Of a DNA stretch of 64,000 nucleotides, positions 53,173-62,677 are shown piece by piece. This DNA comes from Gordonibacter sp. An230 (lineage in GTDB: Bacteria > Actinomycetota > Coriobacteriia > Coriobacteriales > Eggerthellaceae). Numbering within the stretch: the stretch's first letter is position 1; every line of letters starts with the position of its first letter. Below the pieces are notes generated by a model. It was not told where the DNA came from. It did no database searches and was given only the letters and a program-made list of their open reading frames with translations. The stretch covers positions 1-64,000 of the forward strand of contig NZ_NFJP01000024.1 of assembly GCF_002159915.1 (NCBI RefSeq), written 5' to 3'. The position numbers and the translations under genes were made by a program.

Positions 53173-53976
53173 CTATCGTCGGTTGAGGGCGTGAAGCACG
53201 CCCAGACCGCGCAGCGTGAGGTGCTCGTCGGCCTCGTCGATGCGCGCGGAGAGGGCGCGCATCGTCTGCGCGTCGGCGCCCGTGGCCACGACGAGCGTCT
53301 CTCGGCCCAGCTCGCGCCAGATCATGTCGATGAGCCCGTCGATGCGAGCCACCTCCCCCATCACCACGCCGGCCTGCACGGCCTCGCGCGTGCTCTTCCC
53401 GATGACGGATGCGGGCGCGCGCAAATCGACCACGGCGAGCTTCGCCGCCGCATCGGCGAGCGCTCGGGCCGACAGCGCGAGACCCGGTGCGATGATGCCG
53501 CCCACGAACACCCCGTCGGCGTCGACCACCTCGAAGTTCGTCGTCGTGCCAAGATCCACCACGACGAACGGCGGCTTATAGGACTGCCTCGCGGCGGCAA
53601 GATCGGCCACGCGGTCGGCCCCGAGCTCGCCCGGATCGTTGTAGCGCATGGGCACGCCCGTCTTAAGCCCCGGCCCCACCACGAGCGGACGCCTGCCGCA
53701 CAACGCGCCCGAAGCAGCGGTCCACGCATCGGTCAGGCCGGGCACCACCGAGGCAACGATGGCGTCGTCCACCTCGCGCGCGCCGTCCGTCGCGCCCAGG
53801 AACGACATCGCTGCCACGCGCGCCTCGTCGGCCGTCATGCGCTCCGGCGTCGTGAGCGACCACGTGGCGACAAGCTGTCCGCCTTCGACGATCCCCAAAC
53901 TCGTCGTCGTGTTCCCCACATCAATCGCCAGCACCGCCCGGACCGCGGGCGCCGCCGACGCCTCCCGCTTCGCCAT
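53173..53976 (-). CDS. coaX: Type III pantothenate kinase CoaX
   Basis: 267 residues. AVLAIDVGNTTTSLGIV (phosphate motif), YNDPGELGADRVADL, FVVVDLGTTTNFEVVD and GGIIAPGLALSARAL. Catalyses the first step of CoA synthesis. ATG 53976 is preceded by AAAGGCGGAG. Confidence 0.95.
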   Translation of the reverse strand: MAKREASAAPAVRAVLAIDVGNTTTSLGIVEGGQLVATWSLTTPERMTADEARVAAMSFLGATDGAREVDDAIVASVVPGLTDAWTAASGALCGRRPLVVGPGLKTGVPMRYNDPGELGADRVADLAAARQSYKPPFVVVDLGTTTNFEVVDADGVFVGGIIAPGLALSARALADAAAKLAVVDLRAPASVIGKSTREAVQAGVVMGEVARIDGLIDMIWRELGRETLVVATGADAQTMRALSARIDEADEHLTLRGLGVLHALNRR

Positions 53977-54043
53977 GCTCTCCGCCTTTCCCCTCGCACG
54001 CCGCCCGAGCGCGCCCAGACCCACAATCGCGAGGAATTAACGA

Positions 54044-54072
54044 TGTCTTCGACCCTTTCGCTCGATTATACT
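54044..54072 (+). promoter_or_regulatory. Predicted OPT transporter promoter
   Basis: TGTCTT (54044-54049) and TATACT (54067-54072) are 17 bases apart. This -10 matches those of selD and selA exactly. Confidence 0.45.
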
Positions 54073-54140
54073 GTACCCGTCCCGCTGGTAACCCGACTTC
54101 CCGAGCGAAGGGGAAGCGGATATACGCAAAGGAGAAGGGC

Positions 54141-55868
54141 ATGGACTCTGTCAAAGGGCAGTTGACGCTGCGCGGCATCCTCATAGGCTGCGTCGGCTGC
54201 ATCGTCATCACCGCCGCATCGGTCTACACGGCTCTCAAGATGGGGGCACTTCCTTGGCCCATCGTGTTCGCGGCCATCGTTTCTCTGTTCTTCCTCAAGG
54301 CGCTCGGCCACGGCAAGGCCAACCTCAACGAGGCGAACGTCACGCACACCGTCATGAGCGCAGGCGCCATGGTGGCGGGCGGCCTGGCTTTCACCATCCC
54401 CGGAATCTGGATGCTCGGGCACGCCGAGCAGGTCGGCTGGTACGAGATGCTGCTCGTGGCGCTCTCGGGCGTCGTGCTCGGCCTCGTGTGCACCGCGCTT
54501 CTGCGCCGCCATTTCATTGAAGAGGCGGGGCTCACCTACCCCATCGGCGAGGCTGCCGCGCAAACGCTCATCGCCGGAGAGTCCGGCGGCAACACTGGCT
54601 GGAAGCTATTCGGCTCCATGGGGCTGGCCGGCATCTTCACGGCGCTGCGCGACTGGCTCGGCGTTATCCCGACGATGCTCTTCGGGGGCATAGCCATCCC
54701 AGGCGTTTCATTCGGCATCTACCTTTCGCCGATTCTCTTGTCGGTAGGCTTCCTCGTGGGAACCGGCGCCGTCGCCGTGTGGTTCTCCGGCGCGCTGCTG
54801 GCGAACTTCGGCATCGTCGTAGGCGGATCGGCCGCCGGCATATGGGACGTCGCACAAGCCCAGGGCATCGTATCGAGCCTCGGCATGGGCGTCATGATGG
54901 GCGCCGGTGCGGGAGTTGTCTGCAAAGACGTGATCCCAAAGGCGATCGGCGCGCTGCGACGGACGCGCAGATCGAGCACGAGCGGCCCCGCCACCCCGGA
55001 TGCGCAACCCTCGAATGCGAGCGGCTCCTCCGAAGAGGTCGCAGCGCCCGGCGGCCTCCGCGTCACCGCCGGGCTCGTCGCGCTCGCCGTCGCGGCGGTC
55101 GCGCTCGTCGCGTGCTTCGGCCTGGGCCTCGGCCCTGTGCCCGCCGTCATCGTCGTGCTGCTCGCGTTCGTCGCCACCGCCATGAGCGCCCAGAGCGTGG
55201 GGCAGACGGGCATTGACCCCATGGAGATATTCGGCCTTATCGTGCTTCTGGCCGTGGCTGCCGTCTCGGACGTGCCGCAAGCTCAGCTGTTCTTCGTCGC
55301 GGGCATCGTGGCCGTCGCGTGCGGGCTGGCGGGAGATGTGATGAACGATTTCCGTGCCGGGCACGTGCTGGGCACCTCGCCGAAGGCCCAGTGGATCGGC
55401 CAAGCCGTCGGCGCGGTGGTCGGCGCGGTGGTGGCCGCCGCGGTCATGGCCGTGCTCGTGGGAGCATACGGCCCCGAGGCGTTCGGCCCGCAAGCGTCGT
55501 TCGTGTCCGCGCAGGCCTCCGTCGTGGCCACGATGGTATCGGGCGTTCCGTCGGTGCCAGCCTTCGCCCTGGGGTTGGCAGCGGGTTTCGCACTCTACTT
55601 GGTCGGATTCCCCGCTATGATGCTGGGGTTGGGCATCTACCTGCCCTTCTACATGTCGCTCACCGCGTTTCTGGGCGCGCTTGCGAAACTCGCCTACGAC
55701 GCCGCGTGCGCCCGCCGACGCGCTGCCCTTGCGCCCGAAGAGCGCACCGCACGCGAGAAGGCGCAAGTCGAAACAGGCCTTGTCGTGTCGAGCGGCCTCC
55801 TCGGCGGCGAGTCAGTCGTCGGCGTCCTCGTGGCGCTTGCCGCCGTCGCGACGGGGCTGGGATCGTAG
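54141..55868 (+). CDS. OPT-family oligopeptide/metal-chelate transporter
   Basis: 575 residues, about 14 helices. OPT features: TALKMGALPWPIVFAAI near the N terminus, YPIGEAAAQTLIAGE, GIYLSPILLSVGFLVG, and GIYLPFYMSLTAFLGAL. Substrate could be peptides or metal chelates. ATG 54141 with AAAGGAGAAGGG upstream. The last 31-base stretch before the stop is repeated just after it. Confidence 0.85.
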   Translation: MDSVKGQLTLRGILIGCVGCIVITAASVYTALKMGALPWPIVFAAIVSLFFLKALGHGKANLNEANVTHTVMSAGAMVAGGLAFTIPGIWMLGHAEQVGWYEMLLVALSGVVLGLVCTALLRRHFIEEAGLTYPIGEAAAQTLIAGESGGNTGWKLFGSMGLAGIFTALRDWLGVIPTMLFGGIAIPGVSFGIYLSPILLSVGFLVGTGAVAVWFSGALLANFGIVVGGSAAGIWDVAQAQGIVSSLGMGVMMGAGAGVVCKDVIPKAIGALRRTRRSSTSGPATPDAQPSNASGSSEEVAAPGGLRVTAGLVALAVAAVALVACFGLGLGPVPAVIVVLLAFVATAMSAQSVGQTGIDPMEIFGLIVLLAVAAVSDVPQAQLFFVAGIVAVACGLAGDVMNDFRAGHVLGTSPKAQWIGQAVGAVVGAVVAAAVMAVLVGAYGPEAFGPQASFVSAQASVVATMVSGVPSVPAFALGLAAGFALYLVGFPAMMLGLGIYLPFYMSLTAFLGALAKLAYDAACARRRAALAPEERTAREKAQVETGLVVSSGLLGGESVVGVLVALAAVATGLGS

Positions 55869-55908
55869 GCGCATCGACGTCCTCGTGGCGCTTGCCGCCG
55901 TCGCGACG
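55823..55908. repeat. 31-bp direct repeat of the OPT gene 3' end
   Basis: The 31 bases at 55823-55853, inside the OPT gene, recur identically at 55878-55908, after its stop (offset 55). The second copy encodes nothing in frame. It lies immediately before the hairpin-flanked gene. Confidence 0.85.
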
Positions 55909-55924
55909 TCCGCCTCCCAAATGC

Positions 55925-55980
55925 GTTGTCGCCCGAAACGGTCGGTTTTCGCGCCGAAACCGACCGTTTCGGGCGACAAC
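55925..55980. repeat. 56-bp perfect hairpin repeat, copy 1
   Basis: Perfect inverted repeat with 24-bp arms (GTTGTCGCCCGAAACGGTCG... and its complement) and an 8-base loop TCGCGCCG, extendable to 60 bases here. Identical in all 56 bases to 57124-57179, same orientation. It ends 8 bases past the stop of the AbiEi-like gene and can serve as a strong terminator. Confidence 0.9.
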
Positions 55981-55988
55981 GCGCGCGT

Positions 55989-57026
55989 TCAGAAGGGAAT
56001 CACGGTGAACAGATGCGCCGATGTCGAACGCGATCGCGCCAAACGCCGTTCGATGCGCGCGTCCTCGTCGTTTCTCGGAACCCCATAGCGGTCGAGAAGC
56101 TCGGCGAAGCGACCTTCGTCCATCACGTCCTGGTATGAGAATCGGACGATGGGCATGCCATACAGGGTGAGCTGCGCTTCGCGATGGCGCTCATCGGCAA
56201 GCGCCCGCAACGAAGAGCGCCCTGCGAGCATTGTCGCGTCCTCGTACTTCTGCATGCCGTCGAACTCGCCGAGCACTTTGCCGCCGTCCGTGCGATTCCA
56301 AAGGAAGTCCACGCGAAAAGAGCGCTCCCGATTCAAAGGCTGCGGCAAAACGACCTGCAGTTCGGGAAGGGCGAAGCCTCGACGGATCATCACCGCACGC
56401 GCGATGGACTCTCCCCCGCTTTCGCTGCGGGCGTCGGCGTAACGCATCGTCCGCACGGCATGGGCAGTCCCCGTATGGGTGCCGCCCATGTGCTCGAAGC
56501 AGGCGGCAAACGACGCTGACGTCATTCCGCTCACGCGCAGGGCGCTATCGGCGGTGGCTAGCGCTTGATCGAAACCGGAGGTGCGCATGCAGTCGAAAAC
56601 GGTCCTCGCCAAAGACGTGACGCGGACGCCACGCACGACAGCGGTTCCATCACCCTCGACGACATGCCATCGAACGCCTTTCGAGCTCGCATTGCGAACC
56701 GACCGAGATGTCGAGACATGAACAGATCGTAGTCTCTCATACGGAACCGCCAAACCGAATGCGGCAGCGGCCGACTCATGGCAAAACACCCAATCCGGAT
56801 GGGCATCCTGCATCGTCCGCATCATATGGAGCATCTGCCGGGACCTCGTGAGAGCGTTCCAATAAGTCGTTCTCGCGAACATACCTCGTGCCGGTCGAAC
56901 CACCTCGCCCCGCTCGACCCTTCGACGCAAGTTAGAACGCACCTGCTCAGAAGAGGGAGCCAGGCACATCTGCCTGGATTCCGCCCGCGAGAAAAGTCGG
57001 GCCATCTCAACATCGTTGGCTCTCAT
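55989..57026 (-). CDS. AbiEi-like wHTH protein with C-terminal nuclease-like (DUF559-type) domain
   Basis: 345 residues. N-terminal winged-helix region (SEQVRSNLRRRVERGEVVRPARGMF) and a middle domain like type IV antitoxins of the AbiEi group. The C-terminal part has a PD-(D/E)XK-like set D240, E254/D256, K260 in VDFLW...GEFDGMQKYED and REAQLTLYGMPIVRF. No AbiEii toxin lies next to it. It is bracketed by identical 56-bp hairpins. A solitary defence-type or mobile cargo gene is possible. ATG 57026; M8 is an alternative. Confidence 0.7.
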   Translation of the reverse strand: MRANDVEMARLFSRAESRQMCLAPSSEQVRSNLRRRVERGEVVRPARGMFARTTYWNALTRSRQMLHMMRTMQDAHPDWVFCHESAAAAFGLAVPYERLRSVHVSTSRSVRNASSKGVRWHVVEGDGTAVVRGVRVTSLARTVFDCMRTSGFDQALATADSALRVSGMTSASFAACFEHMGGTHTGTAHAVRTMRYADARSESGGESIARAVMIRRGFALPELQVVLPQPLNRERSFRVDFLWNRTDGGKVLGEFDGMQKYEDATMLAGRSSLRALADERHREAQLTLYGMPIVRFSYQDVMDEGRFAELLDRYGVPRNDEDARIERRLARSRSTSAHLFTVIPF

Positions 57027-57123
57027 AGCCCATCACCGCCGTCCGCGTCTCCACGACCCTGCCCATCATCCCACACGCCAGCTGATCGCGATACGTCCGC
57101 AGGTCTTCCTCCAAAAAACCGAC

Positions 57124-57179
57124 GTTGTCGCCCGAAACGGTCGGTTTTCGCGCCGAAACCGACCGTTTCGGGCGACAAC
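57124..57179. repeat. 56-bp perfect hairpin repeat, copy 2
   Basis: Identical to 55925-55980. It lies 98 bases upstream of the AbiEi-like start and 105 bases past the glycosyltransferase stop. The two copies are 1,199 bases apart. Confidence 0.9.
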
Positions 57180-57283
57180 GCATCCTGGAAAGGGCGTATG
57201 ACGCCAGCGCGCCAGCAGAGCCGCGCATCGGAGCGCTCATCGGCATGCGGCGGCCGCGCCCGCCGCATGCGACGCACCATGGG

Positions 57284-58315
57284 CTAGTTGAACTTGAAGA
57301 TGCGCCGCGCCATCCGGTAGCCGGAGATGCCGATCTTGCGACCGAGCTCGGTGGGCAGGTTCGTGCCCATGTTCAGCACACTGCGGCGGATGCGCCGGTA
57401 GACGTCCGGGTTCTGCTCTTTGAGGTAATCCCAGATGGCCTCGCGTTTGTCCTCGGCCTCATCGGTGTCGATCATGCGCAAGAAGATAGAGCAGATGCAC
57501 ATCATCATGGACAGGTAGTTCTCCATGTAGCGCTCGAGGCGCTTCTCGGGAACGGCATCGGGCAGCCGCACGGCGTCGATCATCAGGCGCGTCACGCGCA
57601 GCTGCTGGTCGATGCGGCCGATCATCACGCTCTCGTTCACGCTCTGGTCCTCGCGGCCGATGAAGTAGCGGTACATGTCCACGTCGCGGTAGTAGATGGT
57701 CTTCACGTGCGGCAGCGGCACGTACACGAAGATGTTGTCCACGTAGAACGTGTGCTTCGGCAGCTCGAGCCCGATCTCGCGCAGAAGCTCGGTGCGGTAG
57801 ATCACCGAGTGCATGAGCAGGTATTGGCTCTGGCCGAAGTGGCCCACCTCGTCCCAACCGAACTCGCGGCCCTCGGGGAACACGTTGCGGTAGTGCATGA
57901 CAGTGCGTGCGCCCTCGGAAACCTTCTCGTACACGTAGTTGCCTATCACGAGGTCGGTGGCGTCTTCGAGCTCCATCTGGCGGCGCAAGTAGGCCATGAT
58001 CTCGCGCATGGCGGCCTCGTCGAGCCAATCGTCGGAGTCCACCACCTTGAAGTAGCGCCCCGTGGCGTTGGCCAAGCCCGTGTTCACGGCCTGGCCATGC
58101 CCGCCGTTCTCCTGATGCACGGCCTTGACGATGCCGGGGTGTCGCTCCGCCCACGCATCGGCCTTGGCGGCGGTGTCGTCCTTCGTCGAACCGTCGTCCA
58201 CAACGACGATCTCGACATCGCCCACGCCCCCATCGCATTTCAGAATGGATTCAATGCAATGGTCCATGTAACCAGCCGAATTGTAACAAGGAACGGCGAA
58301 TGTAACGGTCTTCAT
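57284..58315 (-). CDS. Family 2 glycosyltransferase
   Basis: 343 residues. GT-A fold: FAVPCYNSAGYMDHCIESIL, VVDDGSTKDDT, NGGHGQAVNTGL, and metal-binding DSDDW. No membrane helices. It overlaps glf by 4 bases (ATGA), so it probably transfers galactofuranose or a related sugar to a cell-surface polymer. Start ATG 58315. Confidence 0.9.
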   Translation of the reverse strand: MKTVTFAVPCYNSAGYMDHCIESILKCDGGVGDVEIVVVDDGSTKDDTAAKADAWAERHPGIVKAVHQENGGHGQAVNTGLANATGRYFKVVDSDDWLDEAAMREIMAYLRRQMELEDATDLVIGNYVYEKVSEGARTVMHYRNVFPEGREFGWDEVGHFGQSQYLLMHSVIYRTELLREIGLELPKHTFYVDNIFVYVPLPHVKTIYYRDVDMYRYFIGREDQSVNESVMIGRIDQQLRVTRLMIDAVRLPDAVPEKRLERYMENYLSMMMCICSIFLRMIDTDEAEDKREAIWDYLKEQNPDVYRRIRRSVLNMGTNLPTELGRKIGISGYRMARRIFKFN

Positions 58316-59544
58316 CGCTGCCCCTCCGAACCGATCACCAGCTCGTCGGCCAACGCGAGCGCGCGGCCGACGATGACGTCCATGTTGTAGTAGCGGTACT
58401 CGGCAAGGCGGCCAAGCGGATGGAAGTTCGCAAGCGGCGCGGTGAGCGCGCGGTAGCGTTCGTAATGCGCCCGATTCTCGTCGGAAAGGATGGCGTAATA
58501 GGGGATTTGCGCCGTCGGATCCTCGTAGGAACGACTGTACTCTTTCATGATGGTGGTCTTGGGATGCGTCTGGCCGGTGAGGTGCTTGAACTCGGTGATA
58601 CGGGTGTAGTCTTCGGTCACCGTGAAGTTCACCGTGCCGCAGGGAAGCACCTGCTCGGCGTCGTGCGTCTCGTACACGAAGTCCAGGCTGCGGTACGGCA
58701 GGCGGCCGAAGCGCGACAGGAAGAGCTCGTCGAGCGGACCGGTGTAGACGATCGGCCCTTGGAAGGGCGCGCCTTTGATGAGGATCGCCGAAAGCGGCGC
58801 GTCCTCCGCCTCGCTTGCGAACTCGAGGTCGAAGACGCTTTCGGCCTCGGTGTCCAGGCACACGAGGATGCCGTCGCAATCGAGCATCCGCTCGAACAAC
58901 GGCGTGTAGCCCTCGGCCGGCATTCCCTGGTAGGCGTCTTGGAAATAGCGGTCGTCGCGCGAGACGAGCACGGGAACGCGTGCCGTGACGGAAGGGTCTA
59001 CCTCTTCAGGAGTGAGCCCCCACTGCTTCTGCGTGTAATAGAGGAACACGTTTTCGTACACGAAATCGGCGATCTCGGATAACTCGGGGTCGTCCTGCTC
59101 GCGCAGCTCGGTGATGGTGACCTTGCGCTCGTCGCCGAAGACATCGACGAGCTTGCGGACGAGCCGCGCGGCACGTTCCTCGCCGAAAGCGATCTCCATC
59201 GAGTTTTTGTTGAACGGAACAGGAAGGTAGGTGCCGTACCAATCGGCGAGCACTTTGTGCTCATAGTCGCGCCAATCGGTGAAACGGCGCACGTAATCGA
59301 AAGTGCGCCTGTCGTTCGTATGGAAGATGTGCGGCCCGTAACGATGCACGAGAATGCCCGCTTCGTCGAGTTCGTCGTACATGTTGCCGCCGATATGCGA
59401 GCGCTTCTCGATGACGAGCACGCGCGCGCGCCCTCTCTCGGCCAGCTCGCGCGCGACAACGGCGCCGGCGAACCCGCTGCCCACCACCACAGCGTCGAAG
59501 TCGCCGTGGTCGAGATCCTTGAAATCGCAGTAACGAACTCCCAT
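58312..59544 (-). CDS. glf: UDP-galactopyranose mutase
   Basis: 410 residues. FAD-binding [20 protein letters not shown], then the mutase motifs [23 protein letters not shown] and YTQKQWG. It converts UDP-Galp to UDP-Galf. It is the first gene of a two-gene operon with the glycosyltransferase. ATG 59544 is preceded by GGGAAGGG. Confidence 0.95.
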   Translation of the reverse strand: MGVRYCDFKDLDHGDFDAVVVGSGFAGAVVARELAERGRARVLVIEKRSHIGGNMYDELDEAGILVHRYGPHIFHTNDRRTFDYVRRFTDWRDYEHKVLADWYGTYLPVPFNKNSMEIAFGEERAARLVRKLVDVFGDERKVTITELREQDDPELSEIADFVYENVFLYYTQKQWGLTPEEVDPSVTARVPVLVSRDDRYFQDAYQGMPAEGYTPLFERMLDCDGILVCLDTEAESVFDLEFASEAEDAPLSAILIKGAPFQGPIVYTGPLDELFLSRFGRLPYRSLDFVYETHDAEQVLPCGTVNFTVTEDYTRITEFKHLTGQTHPKTTIMKEYSRSYEDPTAQIPYYAILSDENRAHYERYRALTAPLANFHPLGRLAEYRYYNMDVIVGRALALADELVIGSEGQR

Positions 59545-59741
59545 GGAGAACCCTTCCCGTCCGTCCAAACGGCGCCCACGCACCGCGCCGCGCATCCTCG
59601 AAAAGGGCGCGTTCGGCCCCTTTGACAAACCGGAGGCTATTTTACCGAAAAGCCTGGGAGGTGCGTAGATTATCATACGAAGGAGACAAATCCCGATGCG
59701 ATGTCCGTTCGAAGGCGGGCACGCCGCGAGAAAGGATCCCC

Positions 59742-60740
59742 ATGAGCGCATTCCTCGAATCGATGCTGGCCCGCGCCAAAGCGGACAAGCGCACCATCGT
59801 GCTGCCCGAGGGCGACGACGAGCGCACGCTGGCCGCTGCCGAGCGCATCCTGGCCGACAGCGTGGCCGACCTCATCATCTTGGGCGACGCGGACACCATC
59901 GCGAACAGCGGGTACGCGCTCGACGGTGCGCGGCTCATCGATCCGCGCACGTCCGAATTGCGCGAAGAGCTCGCAAGCGCGCTCTTCGAACTGCGCCGCC
60001 ATAAAGGCCTTGCGAAGGAGGACGCGCTCAATCTCATGGACGACGTGCTGTACTTCGGCGTGATGATGGTGAAGCACGGGCTGGCCGACGGCATGGTGGC
60101 CGGCGCGTGCCACGCCACGGGCGACGTTTTGCGACCTTGTCTGCAGATCCTCAAGACCGCTCCTGGCGTGAAGCTCGTCAGCTCGTTCTTCGTGATGGTG
60201 GTGCCCGATTGCGACTTGGGCCAGAACGGCACGTTCGTGTTCAGCGACTGCGGACTGGAAGTGCAGCCGGACGCCGAGCGCCTGGCCCATATCGCCGTGA
60301 ACTCGGCGCGATCATGGAAGACGCTCATGGGCACCGAGCCGACCGTGGCGCTGTTGTCTCACTCCACCTACGGTTCGGCGAAAAACGACGACGCAACGAA
60401 AGTGGTGGAGGCGACGGCGATAGCGCACGAGCTGGCACCCAGTCTCTCGCTCGACGGCGAACTGCAGCTCGACGCCGCCATCGTGCCGTCCGTGGGTGCA
60501 TCGAAGGCGCCCGACTCCCCCGTAGCCGGACGCGCAAACGTGCTCGTGTTCCCCGACCTCGATGCGGGCAACATCGGCTACAAGCTCGTGCAGCGCCTCG
60601 CGGGGGCCGAAGCGTACGGCCCCATCACGCAGGGCATCGCAGCACCGGTGAACGACCTGTCCCGCGGCTGCACCGCAGACGACATCGTGGGCGTCATCGC
60701 CATCACCTGCGTGCAGGCTCAGGCGAAAGTCGCTGAATAG
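59742..60740 (+). CDS. pta: Phosphate acetyltransferase
   Basis: 332 residues, the short Pta form. Signatures: [72 protein letters not shown]. It converts acetyl-CoA to acetyl phosphate for ATP synthesis through AckA. ATG 59742 has AAAGGA upstream; longer upstream frames lack family similarity. A TTGACA at 59622-59627 has no -10 at proper distance. Confidence 0.94.
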   Translation: MSAFLESMLARAKADKRTIVLPEGDDERTLAAAERILADSVADLIILGDADTIANSGYALDGARLIDPRTSELREELASALFELRRHKGLAKEDALNLMDDVLYFGVMMVKHGLADGMVAGACHATGDVLRPCLQILKTAPGVKLVSSFFVMVVPDCDLGQNGTFVFSDCGLEVQPDAERLAHIAVNSARSWKTLMGTEPTVALLSHSTYGSAKNDDATKVVEATAIAHELAPSLSLDGELQLDAAIVPSVGASKAPDSPVAGRANVLVFPDLDAGNIGYKLVQRLAGAEAYGPITQGIAAPVNDLSRGCTADDIVGVIAITCVQAQAKVAE

Positions 60741-60753
60741 CGAGGGCTTGCAG

Positions 60754-60783
60754 GCCGCCCCGTCTACGCGCGACGAGGGCGGC
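60754..60783 (+). terminator. Terminator hairpin after pta
   Basis: GCCGCCCCGTC pairs with GACG-A-GGGCGGC (7 + 4 bp with one bulge), loop of 7 bases, 13 bases past the stop. Followed by TTACC only, so a weak tail. Confidence 0.55.
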
Positions 60784-60802
60784 TTACCTCGCGGAAAACG
60801 CC

Positions 60803-60968
60803 CCTCCGAGTCACCGTTTTGGCCTTTGTGAAGCGTTTTGGGATGGCGAGGACCTTACTCGCCGCGGTATGTCGAAGCGCTCGCCGGCATTTGCCCAGGT
60901 AAACAAGAGCGGTTCGCCCACGTTGAGTCCGAACGAGCTTCACAGCGGCCAAAACGGTGACTTGGAGG
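60803..60968. repeat. 166-bp element with 32-bp imperfect terminal inverted repeats (MITE-like)
   Basis: Left arm 60803-60834 and right arm 60937-60968 are inverted copies with 3 mismatches in 32 bases (23 of 25 in the core 60810-60834/60937-60961). The ~100-base interior has no frame. Size and ends resemble a miniature inverted-repeat transposable element; a large bidirectional terminator is the alternative. No flanking target duplication is obvious. Confidence 0.6.
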
Positions 60969-61109
60969 AACCGAAACGTCGAAGAGCCCGCGACGCTGCC
61001 CCTGATCCGACGGCGCAGGATAGTGCAGGGAGCACCATGCCCGACATGCCAAGCGGCCTCACGCAACGCGCGAGGCCGCTCCAAACTCCGAGTTTCTTGG
61101 CGAAAGCGC

Positions 61110-62351
61110 CTACGCCAGCAACGACCCCTCGTCGAGCAGGGCACCCTCCACGCGCATCTGCTCGTGGACGATGTCGTAGGTGTCGCGCGCGATCATGTAC
61201 TCCTCGTTCGTGGGGATGATGATGATCTTCACCTGCGAGGAGTCGGCCGATATCTCGCGCTCGAAGCCTCGCTGGCGGTTCTTCTCCTCGTCGAGGATGA
61301 TGCCGAGCGGCTGCAGGCCGGTGAAGATCATCCGGCGCATCTTCTCGCAGTTCTCGCCCACGCCGGCCGTGAGCACGATGGCGTCCACGCCGCCCATGAC
61401 GGCGATGTAGGACCCGATGTACTTCTTAACCGAGTTCGAGTACATGTCGTAAGCCAGCTGCGCCCGCTCATGCCCCTTCTCAGACGCGTCGCGCACGCTA
61501 CGCAGATCGTTGGAGATGCCGGAAATGCCCAGCAGGCCCGACTTCTTGTTCATGAGGTCGTTCATCTCGGCGCCGGTCAGGTTCTCGTGCTCCATGACGA
61601 AAGGCACGATGGCAGGGTCGATGGCCCCGCAGCGCGTGCCCATCATGAGGCCGTCAAGCGGCGTGAGGCCCATGGACGTGTCCACGGCCACGCCGTGGTC
61701 GACGGCGCTGATGGAGCAACCGTTGCCCAAATGGCAGGTGATGAGCTTCAACTCGTCCAGGGGCTCGTCGAGCACGGCGGCCGCGCGCTCCGATATGTAG
61801 CGGTGCGACGTGCCGTGAGCACCGTACTTGCGGATGGCGTACTTCTCGTACAATTCATAAGGCAGCGGGTACATGTAAGCCTTCGGCGGGAGCGTCTGGA
61901 AGAACGACGTGTCGAACACGGCAACCATGGGCACGTCGGGCATGTGCTTTTGGCAGGCGCGAATGCCCATGAGGGCCGCGCCGTTGTGCAAGGGCGCGAG
62001 CTCCGCCAGCTCATCGATCTTGGCGACGACGTCGTCGTCGATGAGCACGGAACGGTCGAAGTACTTGCCGCCCTGCACGATCCGATGCCCCACGGCATCG
62101 ATCTCGGAAAGCGAGTCGATGGCCTTCGCAGGGCCGCTTGTGAGCGACTCCAGAACGAGCGCCATCGCATCGTCGTGGTCGGCCATGTGCGCGTCGATGA
62201 CCACCTCGTTCTCGTCGAGCCCGTGCTTGTGGAACGCCTCGGCCGACCCCACACGCTCGCAGATGCCCTTGGCGAGGAGCTCGTGTTGCTCGACGTTGAC
62301 CAACTGGTACTTCAAGGAAGATGATCCAGCATTGATGACTAGTACGTTCAA
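61110..62351 (-). CDS. ackA: Acetate kinase
   Basis: 413 residues. NVLVINAGSSSLKYQL, VGHRIVQGGKYF, AFVFDTSFFQ-like AVFDTSFFQTLPP, GAHGTSHRYIS, LITCHLGNGCSISAV, MGLTPLDGLMMGTRCG. Makes ATP and acetate from acetyl phosphate. It starts with TTG at 62351, with AAGGAGG 7 bases upstream. It faces pta rather than following it. Confidence 0.95.
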   Translation of the reverse strand: MNVLVINAGSSSLKYQLVNVEQHELLAKGICERVGSAEAFHKHGLDENEVVIDAHMADHDDAMALVLESLTSGPAKAIDSLSEIDAVGHRIVQGGKYFDRSVLIDDDVVAKIDELAELAPLHNGAALMGIRACQKHMPDVPMVAVFDTSFFQTLPPKAYMYPLPYELYEKYAIRKYGAHGTSHRYISERAAAVLDEPLDELKLITCHLGNGCSISAVDHGVAVDTSMGLTPLDGLMMGTRCGAIDPAIVPFVMEHENLTGAEMNDLMNKKSGLLGISGISNDLRSVRDASEKGHERAQLAYDMYSNSVKKYIGSYIAVMGGVDAIVLTAGVGENCEKMRRMIFTGLQPLGIILDEEKNRQRGFEREISADSSQVKIIIIPTNEEYMIARDTYDIVHEQMRVEGALLDEGSLLA

Positions 62352-62677
62352 CGGCCTGCCTCCTTATGCCTATCCTGAAACGTTTATTTTAGGCGCAGGC
62401 AACTGACAGCCGGGTGAGACGCAGCGTCCCGTCGGCAAACGGCGCGCCGCTCGCCGAAAACCACCCCTTCAAAAAGAAAGGCGTCGCGAGGAAGGGAGAG
62501 GACGCTGTCGAATTCTGCGACGCATTGCAGAGAGCGTATCGTATGCGGAAGCGGAAGCATGCCCCTCGCGACAGGGTCCCCTTCTCGTCGCGCCTACGGA
62601 ACCACACGCCGAATTCAAAGCTTCCCTAACAGAAGCCCCCGCTGTTGGAAACCCTTTAGGCGAAGCGATGCCCCAGG
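62352..62677. other. Intergenic region upstream of ackA
   Basis: No gene seen. Contains the ackA promoter region, including an AT-rich stretch (62375-62395), but no box that stands out. Confidence 0.4.

Larger units (their letters stand above)
60741..61109. other. Convergent intergenic region between pta and ackA
   Basis: No gene. It contains the pta terminator and a 166-bp inverted-repeat element, both listed separately. The rest up to the ackA stop has no recognised signal. Confidence 0.5.

Noticed and set aside
59622-59627. TTGACA as the pta -35 box
   Set aside because: No -10-like hexamer is found at 15-19 bases; TATTTT is only 10 bases away.
60803-60968. An insertion sequence with transposase
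   Set aside because: The interior is only about 100 bases with no open frame, so at most a non-autonomous element.
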